From contig NC_088169.1 of assembly GCF_028769735.1 (NCBI RefSeq), positions 43,863,229 through 43,927,228 of the forward strand: DNA of 64,000 nt, read 5' to 3'. The position numbers and the translations under genes are program-made. The notes beneath the pieces were generated by a model. It ran no database searches. It was not told the origin of the DNA and saw only the letters and a program-made list of their open reading frames with translations. This document shows positions 1 through 13,966 of this stretch, piece after piece. How positions within the stretch are numbered: position 1 is the first letter of the stretch; each line of letters starts with the position of its first letter. This stretch comes from Zonotrichia leucophrys gambelii (Eukaryota; Chordata; Aves; Passeriformes; Passerellidae).

Positions 1-3000
1 GTCTAAGGCCTTGTAGTCATTGGAAGTCAATGACTTAATTAACTTACCCAAACATAGGCATCCAACAGTCTATGATGGGCCTCAGGAGATTCTCCTGACT
101 GTTCCCTTACCTTACATTCAGAACATCCATGCTTCTATTGGTGCTATTTTGCATCTGCCAGCAATATCTCTGCATCTTTTGTTCCTCAGACTGTATGAAC
201 TGGCACTAAATGCCCACATGAAAGGAAGTAAATAAAGTCCCTAATCAACATAGGGACTGAAATCTGAAGATGCATTTAACTGACTATATAGGATGTGTTT
301 AATGTCTAAAATCTGGAGTTTAAGTGCATTTACAAAGTCCAAAGGAATTAAATTTACTAATATCAAGAACTTTGCTATTGCATCTTACCTGGAAGAGTGT
401 GTATCCTCCCTCCTGCTCATTAGTCATGGCAAGTACTTTTTGACTTCTGTGAAAGTCAGTGTTGCTTGATTCAATGTAGTAATAACAGAAGGCAATGCTT
501 GATTGGCTTCTTTGCCATTTAGTGTTTATATAATTGGATTTCCTAAGGGAAGAAGGAACTTGAATATGACTTGAGGTAATTCTGATTTCACTACCAGGAA
601 GTGACTGGTTTAGTGTAAGCCACCCTGCAGGGCTAACACAGTCTGGCAGAGATTTGTCATATCTGTGTATGCAGTGTTTGGTCCTGGGGCTTCTTTTAAC
701 CCTTCTAGCCTTAGGACACAATTCTTAATGTGTTGATGCTTTTTATCTGTTAAAAGTGCTTGAAATTATATGAGAGTATCTTTTGGCTTATCAGAATTAA
801 GTTGATATACTATGAAATTGAAGGCATGCAATGAATTTGCAGAAGTGTGGCACAAGGGATATGTGTGGACCTTTCAGGATACCACATTCTGCAGAATGCT
901 GGGATGTGAAAGGATACAGATGCTGTAGTTTTGTGCAATGTTCCTCCTCTTGAGATTCAACTCTGGAGTATATTGTCTTTTGTGCTATGCTTTGTTTTCA
1001 CCCTAGAAAGAACTATTTACTTCACCTAGAAAGAGAGGTTGGTGGTAAGTTAATCCTTGACATGGAAAATTGTGGAAGGAGGATGCAAGGATTTAGAACT
1101 TTAAATTTCCAAGAAAGATTAAAAAAGCTTTTATGACAAGCTTAATTATTGTTAAGTATAGTTCATTTTAGGTTATGAGAATCATGATTCTAATAATGTA
1201 TTTCTATAAAAATGATTGAAAAGTGAATTTCTATGCAAGGACAATATATTTTTTCCTTTATAAGTAAATACCTTTAAAAGTAAATATCAGTATCATTTGG
1301 TTTTTGCCACCATAAATTCTATTATCAGTGCAATTTTCATGTGAAAGTTGTTGTGTTGATCAAATGTTAGCCATTCTAAATTCATCCATTTAAATGATGG
1401 ACCTAAGTTAACATTCTAGTTGAGCTCTCTGTTTTTCCTACACAGTGTATTGGATTTTCATGGTAAGGTTTTGGTAAAAGAGTGGCTTCTGTGAGAAAAC
1501 ACCAGAAGTTTTTCCTGGGTCTGATAATGGTGTTCATACAGAACAAAAGGTCAACAAGGGTAGAAAGCCTACTGATAACAATAAAAGTCTTTAAAATTGG
1601 AAAAGACAGAGAGAACACAGAGAAAAGATGTGAGAACATAGAGATGCCAAAGAACAGAATTATGTCCTGATTAAAACAGATCATGACATAGAGATCCATC
1701 AATTTTAATGCAATACAGCAAAAGTACTTTGGTGTATCAGGGGAAAAAAACCATTATGGATATGTAAAGGCTAGTTTAATTTTAAAATTATTTTCCTTTG
1801 CATTTACTAATCATTTCCAGTCAGGAAATGATAATTCTGGAAAATATGGGGTGTTTTTCTTTTGTTGGTTGCTCTCATCCTCTAAAATTATTGGTGAATT
1901 TGTAGCTCCAAAGGAATGGAAAAAAAATTAGGATCTTGAAATGTATTCCTGGATAATTAAAAAAAATGGGAAGAGAAGTGATATGAATTGTATATAAAAT
2001 ATACATAAATGTATATAAAATGTATCTGCCTATACACACCAGAAAATGAGAGATCTTGTATGCAATAGAGGGTAGTTCAGAATGACTTAGAAAAATAGAG
2101 AGAATGAGACCAGCAGTCCCAAGTCAAAAAATGGCAAAAGAGAGCACTGAAATCAGCTGTATGTATGTGCTGATTAAGACATTAGAGAAGATGCCTTAGA
2201 AATACTGTCATATAATCAACCTGGAAAGCAGGAGATAAGAACTAATACTTATGTGCACTAAGCTTTTTTATTGATTTCAGACTTGAATAACCTCTAAGGC
2301 CACAACTGTTTTGGAAAGATGATAAGAGCAGAATCAATCAGAAAGTGAATCTTATATTTTTTACTGAAGAGTGTGGTTGATTTGATTGTTGCTTCTCTCA
2401 TTCTTTACATGAGAACAAAGAATAGAAAACTATCAAATAAACTCCTGTGACAAGTTAAAGACATGGGGTGTAGCCCAACACTCTCTTTGCCAAAGTGATC
2501 TTTCAAACATGATTTATTACATATAATATTTGAACTGTTTTTATACATCAAGAATGTACTACTTCCTGCCATATGCTTAGATGAATACTTATATTTCCAC
2601 TGTAGGATATCCTAGTTCCCTGTGACTCCTCTAGTGGCTTCAGTCAGAGGTTCAGAGAGAAGCTGAAAGCATTATGCTTACCTAATCCAATCTTCTAAAG
2701 AGGAGATTCAATGTAGAAAGTTGACTGCAATTCCTAATATCCAGTCTAAGAATGGTGATCATATTTGCAAAACAGAAAGTTCTATCTTGGGTTGTGAACA
2801 TTATCAATTAATCCTTCAAAAAGATCTCTTGTTCAGGTGCTCTAAATAACAGAAATGTGCAAATAGATATTGGAGAAAAAGCATTAGGAAGGTGTCATAA
2901 GAGCTGCCTCTAGTTTTGGTGAATGTATTCTGGCTGCACATGTGAAGATGACTGAAAATACTTCTAGATTCTAAAAAGAAGCATAAGAAGTTCTAGACAC

Positions 3001-4219
3001 TAGGCAGACTGTAAAACAATCTGCTTAATTTATCCAAATGAGGATAAAGTGGATAAATGGAAAAGTAATTTTATGTCAAAGACTGTGAAGTAGCTGAAGC
3101 CAATGAGCGAATCTAATGGTGTTACATACTTGCTTTAATCAGCAAGTTCAATATATATTTATTAACTAGCTGAGGAAAGTACTGTAACTAAAATGGTCAT
3201 AACTTTCTTCATTGACTGACCTGAGGAGTCGGCACCAGAGTGTCTAACGCATTCATGGCTGATAAAATAGTACAGAAAATATTTCTTATTTCAAACTGAT
3301 AAAGGAAGATCACAATCCAGTTTTTAACGAGTGCATTCTATGACTTTTTCTGGTACATCTGTATCCAAGCTCCTAAGATAGTGATCTCAATTTCATAATA
3401 CTGCAATGTAATTAGAATCTCTAGTGTCTTTGCAAAGTAGTCAGTTTACCTAGAGGCCTTAAATAACTTTATAAAGTTTAAAGGCAAGCATCCAATTTGG
3501 AGTCATGGTGAGAAATTATGATGAATTTCGAGCATTATATTCTTTCAGCCTATTGAACTTCTATCTCTTGAATAAAGATGAATAAAATGAATCAATGAAA
3601 TGAAATTAATAAAAATCTAGTAACTTCTTTGTTTATAGAGCTACTGCTTCACAGAAGCCAAACATATTCAGACAGTGAGTATTAATTACACCACAGCACT
3701 TCTAGGAATGCACAGGAAGATGAGGAAGTGTGACTGTGCATATCTGAAGAGTAAGTTTTGGTGTGCATTAACTTTCTGTTGGCCTGAGGAAACAAGTGAG
3801 TCACTCACATGAATGGATCTGAGGTTTGGCTTAGAGTAACTGATTAGGGATATAGATGAAAAGCATACATTTGTAGCATGCAGTAGATACAGAAAGGATA
3901 TTTAAGCATAAGTTTTTGTTATTCATATGAAAACATAATTATTTTATGCATATTTTTTTGATCCTGAACCCAAACAAAATTTGACAGTTACTGTCAGTGT
4001 TCATGTAATTTTGCTACAGTAGTATATCTGTTAGCAAAAAGCATATTTTTGTAAAGTTTTGACATGATGACTTTCTAGGAATTTTCCCTTTTTAAATACA
4101 AGCATAAAGACTTTGCACGTACTTAATTCTGGTTTGCAGGTTTATGAATCCTCCAATTAAAATCTGTAATCTAAAATACAGATTTCCTCCTGTCAAAGTA
4201 ATTATCAGTCTATCAGGTG
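1..4219. other. AT-rich unique sequence, no gene seen
   Basis: No coding region, RNA gene or recognisable interspersed repeat is visible here. Open frames are short (133 codons at most) and show no domain, signal peptide or repeat structure. An AT-rich alternating patch near 1990-2030 is the only low-complexity feature noted. The stretch is consistent with intergenic or intronic vertebrate DNA. Confidence 0.6.
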
Positions 4220-4515
4220 CCTTGTATGCTGGTTTATTCCAGGAGTATTGGGAGCAGTGGGGTGTCCCTGTGGGGTGTCAGGACAGGAATCAGGGCCTGT
4301 CTCACTCCCCAGTGAGGAGCAAAGCAGCCAGGGCACACTGGGGCAGTCTCAGCTCTGAGTTTTGGTCCCCTCCTTGGGGACATGATCAGTTTAAGGCTGA
4401 GCTGGGACACTGTCTATGGGTGGCCAGGCAGAGCAGGACTTTGGGCAGTTGGAAACTGGCCCTGCTGTGGTGTCACTGGGATGGGGGCTTCCACATGGAG
4501 AGCAATGTGTAAAAG
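4220..4515. other. GC-richer block of unknown origin
   Basis: About 300 bases stand out from AT-rich flanks by being G- and C-rich, with repeated GGGG- and CCCC-type runs and short CAGG/CTGG words. Overlapping plus-strand frames (122 and 82 codons) cross it, but they are Trp/Gly/Ser-rich, have no recognisable motif and lack a credible gene structure. It could be an old retroviral LTR fragment or another decayed repeat. I could not match it to a family from memory. Confidence 0.35.
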
Positions 4516-7500
4516 TCCTAATGTTTCCACCTGCTTGCTAGTCTGTGAGGAGGACTCCTGTAAAAAGGAGATCCTTGGTGTCTGTTATCATTTTCATGTA
4601 CTTAAGGCTCCTCAGAATGTCTTAATGTAATAAATTGGTTCATAAATATATGAGAATTTAATATTAAATTGGTGTGTCTGGTCTTTTAGCACCACTGTGC
4701 CAAGACTCCAAATAATGATAGCATGTGCATTGTGCAGATGCAGTGATGGGCACGCATAAGTTCTGTAATGACTGCTCATTGCACATTAACTCTGTCACTG
4801 GTTCCAAATTGTGACTTACAACATAAGACATGTCCAAACATTGATTATTTCAGAAAAGGCTTTTTTTTTTTTTATTTTCTCCTGTTCAGTTTTTCCTGCT
4901 GGGTTTAAGAAAGTCTGTTCTCTTAAAACGGTTCTTAGAAACTGCCTTTTTACTCCTTGAGATATATTTAAATTTTTCCAAAGACATCAGAGAAGGTGAT
5001 GGAGGTTTAATTCTTAATGCAAACAGGAAAAGTATTATTTATATATGGAAATCCGCATGTTTTTGTGATGAATGCTGTTCTAAATCACCATGCATTTGAG
5101 AAAATCTCTCAATTTCTTAGAGGGACAAAGAAAATCCTCTTTAAACATATTAATCAATGCTTTGCAATAAAAAGTAAAAGAAATTCTTTTTGGTAATATC
5201 TCAACATGCTTTTAAAACTTTTTTTGTCTTTTTACTGAAGATTTCAGAAGGGGTATTTAAAAGAAAAATAGACTACAGTCAATTTATTTTTACTTTGTTT
5301 CTTTATTATCATGACAATATTTTCCCCCTTCTCTTTTTGGATCTAGTAGTATTGAAGTGATTGTTTTTGCAACAGATCTGAGGGCTAAATATCTGTTGCA
5401 TTTAAATCAGACTATAAATCTTTTTCTAGAGCAGAAAAATAAATGACAGCCTAGGGTTTACAACAGCTGCTGTGGATGAATAAACCATGAACTTTATATT
5501 ATCAGGTGAATATCTGTATGAAGGCTTTAGGCACATCACAAAGCTGTAGGATGTTGAAAAATAATTTTGTTTTTATTAACCGTGACATCCTACTGAATAA
5601 ATTAAAAGTAACCTTTTATGGATGATATGAGAGATTTTGTTGTCCTTTAAAATGTATCATGAATTTTTCTCAGGTTAAAAAAGTTAGTTGCTACCTATTT
5701 ATCACACATTTCAGCTTAGTATGCATCTCTTGTCCCATTAAAAATGAGAACTTAAATCCTCATTAGAGAATACTGGTGAATAGTGTTTCTGGGGTTTTAT
5801 GGTTTTGTTTTGGCTTTCTGAAAGTGCAGACACCTGTTTGTAAGTTCATTTTTCATAATTGTAATGCACAGATGATGGGGAGGCTTGTGCACAAAGATAA
5901 AAGGGTTTGTTCAGTTGCTGAGAGCACAGCAGAGACAATGAGGATGCAGTTTCCATGTTTATTGACAAATGTGAGAATCGTAGTAAAGATGTGAAATGCT
6001 TTCAAGAGGCACCTAAGTAAAAGTAATGTAAAGATTGAATATTTTCCACAGATGAACTCCAGTATTAATCAAATAGAGCAATGAAATTTGATTGGAGATG
6101 CACAAGCTTAAAATTAAGGAATATATTTAAATCCACAGGAGAAACCAAAAGGAAAATGAAACCTTAATTTAGATCATAAGTTCACACCATTGACAGACCT
6201 TTGTTTGGACCAGCTCTCCCCTCCCCTCACCATAATCTAAATATTCCTAATAGTATCCAGCTAAGGCCTGAAGTCATTGTAAGCATCGAATCTTTTTGTT
6301 TAATATTTTACTTGGACTAGAAATAAAAATTGTATGAGCAGCATCATAGACACATCTATTTGAGTTCCTAAAACAACAAATTTATTCTGTACAACAGCTC
6401 TATGGATAGAATATGTGATTAGCCATGAACATTCTTTCAGTTTTCTTAGAAAGAAGGGGTAGGAGTGTTGCTCTAACAAGGACATCTGTCAACTACTTGT
6501 GGAATCCACAAATGGATGATTATTGGATTTTTCTGTACTCCACTAGATTATGTGCAGCTGTCCACAGCCTTGTGCGTTGATGTGTAACTTGTGAGGCACA
6601 GGTGAGGGGCTATGAATATTTCTATAAATGTTCATGCAGGTCTTGCCTTGGGGGATTTTCTCATAGGTACAAGGGTCTGGCTCACACTGAGCCATTGATG
6701 AAGTGTCAGGTGTTCATGTGTGAAGTCACTTCCTCTCTGTACCTTTTGTTTCACCTATTTATTCTTTTTATAAATGAGATTTTTAGCTTAAGCCACCAAA
6801 GGCAGCTTAAACCACCATCACTTAAGCCCAGGTTGAGTTCTTGGGCTTTCTCCACGTGTAAGACCGACCAGCAGTTGACATCCTGCTTCCTATCACCTCC
6901 TTGGCCTCCTACCTCAAACATGCCACATTAACTGTGAAATTGATGATGGTTTTATAAAATTTATCTATTGCCGTTGCATTTCTGAATAATTTGCATTTAA
7001 ATTAACCCAGTCAACTCAACACGATAGCAAATCTTAGAGTAAGATAATAAAAAGAGACCTATAATAGTAAAAGAAATAAGGTTTTAGAAAAGCCTTTCAA
7101 ACACTGTGCTGGAAGGGCAAAAACTGGGAAAGTTAACAGCTTAAAAAATTAAGTAGGTTATATTATGGAATTGGCCATATGGCATCCCGTCTGCAGGAAA
7201 ATAACTGAATTGGGAATTCTCTAAATTTCTTTTGATTCTACACTCTGTTGCTCGATGTAGTTTTATAAAGACTTGTCAAGGCTTCAGATTTTTATAGAAA
7301 TTCCCATGTCCTACTCATGCAGACTCATGCACAAATATTCTGGATCCACAGTTCTTTTTCTCTAATATATAACTTATTAACATTTATGCAATCCCTGTGG
7401 TAGTGTTTGCTTCCCAGATTGCTTATCCTGCAGAGAAATATGTAGGTTTTATGCTTCACACTTTATTCAGCCTTGGCACTTCCTTGGATCTCGAGGGTTT

Positions 7501-10500
7501 TCCTTGAGCAGAGCGATAGTTTCTCTAATTCATAGTTCAGTGTGAAATATAATAGATCTCAAAACTGCTACTACTCCTCTTTTCTGTGGAAGACAAACCT
7601 TCTTCACTACACTCTGTCCCACTATCTCTTTTTTGAAGAGTCCTCATTTTATCTGATGCCCCACTTTTATTGTGTAATATCTACTTCCAAAATTTTTTCT
7701 TAATTGGCAAAAAAATCTCTCAACTAATAAAAGACATGTACATTTTTATATTCAAGAATTTGTTTTCCTTTTCTGTGTACTTTTTCAGATGTGAAGAAAA
7801 TGCTATGTAGGGAGAAAAGGCGAAGAGTTCACTTTGAAAATAGTATATGTAAGGAAGATAAAAATTCTTCTTGGATACAGATAGTAGAATAGCTAATATT
7901 TTGGAAAGAATTACTAAATTATTTTTTATTTTTAGCTTTTTCTGTCAAAATCTCCAATCCTGCTCATATTTGCTGCAGTCTTATTGAAAATACCTTAGCC
8001 AGAATAATTTGGGGTTGAAACCAGGAAAACCGATGCAGGTTGTAAAACATTTATCTTCCTAGGTATGGACTCAAGTTTTTCAGCAATTTTCCCTACAGTG
8101 TAGAAGAGGAGCAACAGATTGTAATCCATGGGAGGGTGCCAGTGACACCAATTATTATGTTCATAATTATCCTTTCCCTGTCAAGGATTGTCCAAAGTAG
8201 ATACTGAAGGATTAGTGCAGACTCAGGCTTCTTAACAAACCTTGTAGAAAAGTAAACAAAAAGTTAAGCAAGAAGATGAATATTACCAGTCATAGTTAAT
8301 CCCCTTGGTCCTAAATCCCTGCTGAACTTGCTTATCAGCTTAAATGCAAATGACTTGTGGAAATACAGGCCCTGAACACAGTGATTCTGCTCCTATATAT
8401 ACTGACTGGAGGTATTCCTTGCTGTAAACTTTGCTACTTAGTAAAACTATCCTAGAAAAATATTTCAAATATTGAGAAATAATACAGGGGTAATTTTATT
8501 TGCTAGGCAGGCAATGGTTTGTGGAAGAGCATTCTGTCTAGAACAGGAATAACCATTCTTCTACTATTTTATTAGTAACAGGCATTTTACTTTTGCTCTA
8601 CTTTTTTAATGTATCAATAAAATTTGTGAAAAATACAGTCTTGTATCAAATCATACAGAATTTGATAGTAAATAACCCAAAATGTATCAGGCTTTATCCC
8701 ATTTTTTTGCAGTGTTTTCATTACGAGGAAATACAACATAAATGGATTTACTAAGAATGTGCTTTGGCTAAACTGTGGTGTGAAAAAGCCCATATCTTTC
8801 TATAGATTCATGCCAATTAGTGGATTGAAATCAAGAAAGCTGACTCAGAAAATATTTTTTAAAATGGTCAGCAATATTTGAACTGAAAATGTACAAGCAT
8901 AGCTCCTTAGAGAATGAGGCATCAAATATCACTTCTGTGAAGTAAAAATGAGAAACTATCATCCTTTCATGTTCAATCCCCTGTTTTGAGTTCAATCCAG
9001 CACTTTTTAACTTCAAGTTTAATGAAAATTAGAGCATAATGTAATTATCACAAAGGGATATATTCAGGAAATTTCATTATTTCTTCTGCAATAAAATTTT
9101 AAATCCCCCCTAGATTCTGAAAGCAGTGATACCTCAAATTCATCATTATAAACTGGAAACAGGATCACAGGTTTAGCTAGAGGGCAGAAGGACATGGCTT
9201 TCATAGAACACCCCATAACACACATCAGTGCATTTGCATTTGTATCAGCACTTTGTTAAAGTAGAAAGGCAATAAACCATTGCTGCAGAGGCATTAATCT
9301 GCAATTCAGATGCTCTTTTCATTGTAGTGTATACTTGACTATCTTTATTACAAATCAGCAGTCATATGTGCTAATATATGCCATGCTAATCATGACATAA
9401 ATTGTACTTTGTTTTCACCTGCTCAGTAAATATATTGCGTGCTTTAAGTGTATTGTGAATTTCAGTTCTTCAGTAAATGTGTTGTGAATACATTCATAGA
9501 AATCAGCATCTGTTTGCAAACAAACTCCTAAGAGAACAAAGAGACAAAATGATTTAATAGCTTATTTTCAGGAATAATAACACTGGTGCAGTTAAGATCT
9601 TTCTGCTTACTGTCTTTCATTATAACTGATTTTGAATAGAAATTTATCATGGATTATGTCACAAATCTCTTTGCTTTTAAGATGAATATAAATGATATTT
9701 TATAATGTATAATGTGGTGCTCAAAATTTAAATTTATTCTAGTTAAATGATCTAGGAAATGCTCTTTGATTATGGGGCCAAATGGCATAGTAAGCCCATA
9801 TCCATTCAACTCACATACATACATCTTGCACACATCTTCTTTTTCCCTCCCCAAATAAGGAAGAGAATTTAAATGTTTATTAGGATTAGATCTAAGAGAT
9901 AACTCCAAACCTGCCCTTAATCTAGAATATGCTAGTCTTCATAGGTTTAAAGTATGACATGGCCTGTGCTAATAATCAAGAGTGTGGACAATTATGTATC
10001 ACTGCTAAGGTCCATGTGTGTGTGTCCTTTTTATTTTACAGGTGTACCTTTAGCCTTCCTAACCTTTAAAAAATCCCTCCTCCCAGAAAAGGGAGAAAGA
10101 AAAAGATTACTCCTAAATAGAAGTTGCTTTGCCCACCACAATAAAAAATACACGGAACAAATACTGTAGCCTAATCAATTTATAGGTGATAGGAAGCAAT
10201 GTTAATCAATTCATGAAGCATTTTAGTTATAGATTTTCCACAAAAAGTCTCAATATGTGGTCCTTCTAGGTTACTGCACAAGTTACCATCAGCACGTGTC
10301 CTGCTGATGTCACATAATAGAGTGTAACAGCATTGGAGGCAGCAGATTTCTAAAACACTGCCTTCTATGAGAGAGAAAGGAGGAAACAATGATACAGGGG
10401 TTTAAGTAGTATTCCCAACATTTTTATTACATTCCTTTTAAAGAGAAAAGTGTGTTTGAAATATCTGCTTTGCTGACATTGGGAGTGTTTTCCTTCCCTG

Positions 10501-12149
10501 ACAGGTGTAAATCCTAGGACATGAGTCCTTGTTACCAAGTGGTGTCGAGGTGTGCTCCCTAAAGCTCTCATCCCACCATAGTCCCAATGCTTCAGTTTGT
10601 AGGAAGTGCTCTGAATAACTCTTCTGACTATTTCCAGACATTTAACTAAGGATCCTGATACTCAGATGTAATGATATTTGCATTTACCAAAACTGTGCAG
10701 GAACCAAACCTTTTAGTTTGTCTTTTCCTTATAATGTCTAAATTCAGTATTTTCAGTACTCCTGTTAAATAAATTAAAAAGAAATAATTATAGAAAAGAA
10801 AACATTGGGAGGCAATGAACCTTAATCTTGCTTTTGATAAGGGTTCAAAACTGCATTGACTTCAATGAGAATTTCACGAAGAAAGTTATTATAGATTTGG
10901 ATCTCCAGGACTTCTACACAGAGAAAAGTTATTGCATTCTTCCTGGGTTCTTCAAAGTTCCTAAAATTTGGAATCACAGAATGTAGATATTTTTCTCAGA
11001 AGACCTTGTAACACTCCTGCTTTATTTTTCCAACACTATTAACTCGTGTACTTTTTTCTAATCTCGCTACAAAAACCCAAACCACTTTATATTCAATAGT
11101 ATAACACCATTTAGTTTGCAGTAGCATAACTGAGAAAATAATTTAAAATAAATAGGCCATGGACAATGTAGCTTCTGATATCTGACTTTCATTTAGATTC
11201 ACAGAAGCATGAAAAATAATGTCTGCCTGTCAATCATGAAAAAAATCATAACACTCCCTCCCTCCCCAGCTCATGCTAGATAGATAGGTAATGAGTGATA
11301 TCTACATGACTTTGTGTCTATCAAACACAACTAGTAAGGTCAGAAATTGGGAAGAACGCAAGTCAAATGCATGTGCTCTCAGGCTATCTTGTGCCATACA
11401 GTTACTGAATTGTTCTACCCTGCACTTCAACAACTGAAAATTACTTCCTTTTAATGATGCTGAAATAGCACTTGTCACCCTGATGTGTCTCACCCTGTAT
11501 ATTAGGCTTTCTATCCTTTCTTTGGTGATAACTAGAGTGGCAACATTCACCCTTTCACATCAAAAGACTTGAAAAGGGAGAAGAGAGGAAAGAGGCACTA
11601 ATTCACTGCAGCAAAGCTAGTCCCAGTAGCTGAGTGATAAAGTGTTTTGACAGAACAGTTCAAAAGTCATGTTGCAGTAATTTTTCATTCCATGTTTTAT
11701 GCTCTGCAACCTATCAACAAAAACCTACAAATCTTTAAGCCTATATAAGATAAACTGCCTTCAAGATGCATACTTCATCACTGAAAGCAAATATACTTTG
11801 AACTGTTAATACAGTTTTAGATAAGGTAATACAAGCCTTCAGGAGTTGTGTGGACCAATTAAAAACTAAGTGTAAAGAAAAATGTTAAGACAAGGATTAT
11901 TGCTGGAATTTTGACATTATAATACCAGGACAGCATCCATGCCTTCTTATCCAGACCTTCAAGATCTTTTGTTTCATGTTTAGGAACAAAACCAAGTTGA
12001 ACCCCACAGCAAAAACCTAATTTTAACATAAAAGCAAAAACATAAGAAAAAAAGGACCAAATAAAAACCACTTTTTCAAGATCTTCAAATGAAAATGAGG
12101 AGTCAGATAAGAGGCTATCTACTTAAAAAATGTTTTTTTGAATGATATT
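4516..12149. other. AT-rich unique sequence, no gene seen
   Basis: No gene or clear interspersed repeat was recognised. A poly-T run lies near 4860-4873. A POU-octamer-like word ATTTGCAT (9232-9239) followed 11 bases later by a SOX-like CTTTGTT (9251-9257) falls in a stretch at 9220-9490 that could be a conserved non-coding element, but this cannot be judged without alignment. A short GT run occurs near 10015. All open frames are short and unremarkable. Confidence 0.55.
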
Positions 12150-12530
12150 TTAAATATCGAAGGTATCCAAGGAATCCACATGCAGCTGAGGGATATGGCA
12201 TGGAGCTATAGAAGGCTTCAGACTCTTCCAGAGAAGCAGGTTGCTAGGCAGCCAAATGTGTGGAGAAGAATTTTGGACAATGATATCAAAAAACCCTTCT
12301 GACGAGATGACTGGGCCACTCCAGTGGCAGGGCACAGTGTCATGGGGGAAGCTGCAAACCTCCTGCCTGAGGAGCAGCCTGGTGAAACAGCCTGTTGGAC
12401 ATCCCCGCCAACAAGGGATGGAGCAGTTGCACTGCTCCTGAGGACATGACTGGCACAGAAGGAGGGACCTGGGTTAGATCTTTGGACCAGCTGGTGTCCC
12501 AAGAAACTGTAATTCTACTAAAAGTAATTC
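12150..12530. other. GC-richer block, possible decayed repeat
   Basis: This stretch is clearly richer in G and C than its flanks, and several short overlapping frames (60-94 codons) pile up on both strands. That is what higher GC produces by chance, because stop codons become rarer. No domain or known repeat family was recognised. An old LTR is a plausible but unproven explanation. Confidence 0.3.
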
Positions 12531-12564
12531 TAGCAAAAAAACCCCATAGAAATGAGCTATGTGG

Positions 12565-12590
12565 CATTCTATGTTCTCATTCTATGTTCT
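12565..12590. repeat. Two-copy 13-bp tandem repeat
   Basis: The unit CATTCTATGTTCT occurs twice in perfect tandem (12565-12577 and 12578-12590). It probably arose by replication slippage. No function is inferred. Confidence 0.85.
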
Positions 12591-13966
12591 CTCTCAGTTC
12601 CTTGCATGGAAATGTTGATTAGGGGCTATCTGATAATTAATATCAGATATATAATAATTAGAAAGCTATGGGAGTGCTTTTGTAGTTTGACAAGTTGGCA
12701 GCATTTGTGACCGTACTGCTCCGTGTAGTTACAGAGTAACACAAAGAGGAAATAATATTGCAAGGTTCTTGACAGAAAAATTTCTCAGTGTTAACCCTGT
12801 CTCTAAGGGTTTGCCTAATCCCTCTAATAAAATTGATGATAGTTGCACTTTTTGTGAAGCAATTGTGCTGCAGGAATTGAATTTCAGCTACTGGTTAGTT
12901 TCACACAGATCACTGAACAGCAGAAGGCCATTTTAAAACAAATGATTCTATATTCCAGGACCAGTTCCATGAGATAACCGAGGTCTTGCATTAGAATGAA
13001 GAGAAAAACACTAGGGAGTGGAAAGAAATGTCTGAAAGGAAATAAAGGATGTAGCTTGGGCACCCAGTAGTATTGGACAATGATATTCCTGGTGTGGTTG
13101 TAAAACTTGCAACTGTGCTGGAGAAGTACTGAGTGATCACTTCCAATTAACTGTGAATCTATGTGTGCAAATGAAAAATAATGTCTTAATCTTTGGACCA
13201 AAATACTTGCAACAAATGTGCTCTAAGTTTTAGAGCAGTAACTAGGGCAGAATTTGATCCAGAAACAAGTGCATAAATAAATAAACAAAGACCCATCCCT
13301 TCCACCTAAGTATACATTTTAAATTATTTGTATTCTTTTGAGGAGTGAGTTAAAGATTATTTTATATCCCACTCCTGTAGAACAATTGGAGTCAACTGCA
13401 TTCAGCTCCTGGTTCAGCCTCTGTCCCTGTTCCTCATGCCATAGTTTTTGGGACCTGTATAAGAGCAATTACCTAAACTGGTAATTCACAGGCACATGGA
13501 TTTCTCCTATGCTTATTGTGTGGCTGTTACGAGTGAAGTGACAAAGCCAAAGATCTATGTGGAACAGCCTCATCTTTGGGTTATCCATTTTGAGCAATAT
13601 TTCATGAATGAGTTTTCTTCCCTGATTCATTCTAATGCCATTATTAGATCACAGCTTTGTCCTTGCAGAACTGATATGCTCATATCCAGAAGACACAATG
13701 GCTGTGCTGTCCTTTTAAGGAGATCTATTCTCATCCTGCTCTCATCTAACACTTGCAAGGGATAATTCTGTGGAGAGGCTCTGTGTCAGTGATTAAGGGC
13801 ACTATGGGTCTAACACTGAGGGAGATTAATTTCAGAAATGAAAACAGTAAATATCTTTTATTCCACATTTGAGGGCACATTTGAGTTGTGTCAATTCTGA
13901 TTATCAGTTCCCAATGGAATATAGTTATTTTAGTATCCTGTCCAAAAAAATTCTATTTTAAAGCAC
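12591..13966. other. Unique sequence, no gene seen
   Basis: AT-rich DNA with no recognisable coding region or repeat family. The longest minus-strand frame (105 codons, 12884-13201) has no recognisable motif and is a chance opening at this base composition. Confidence 0.5.

Noticed and set aside
320..721. 133-codon minus-strand frame
   Set aside because: No domain, no codon or composition signal. A frame of this length is expected about once per window of this composition.
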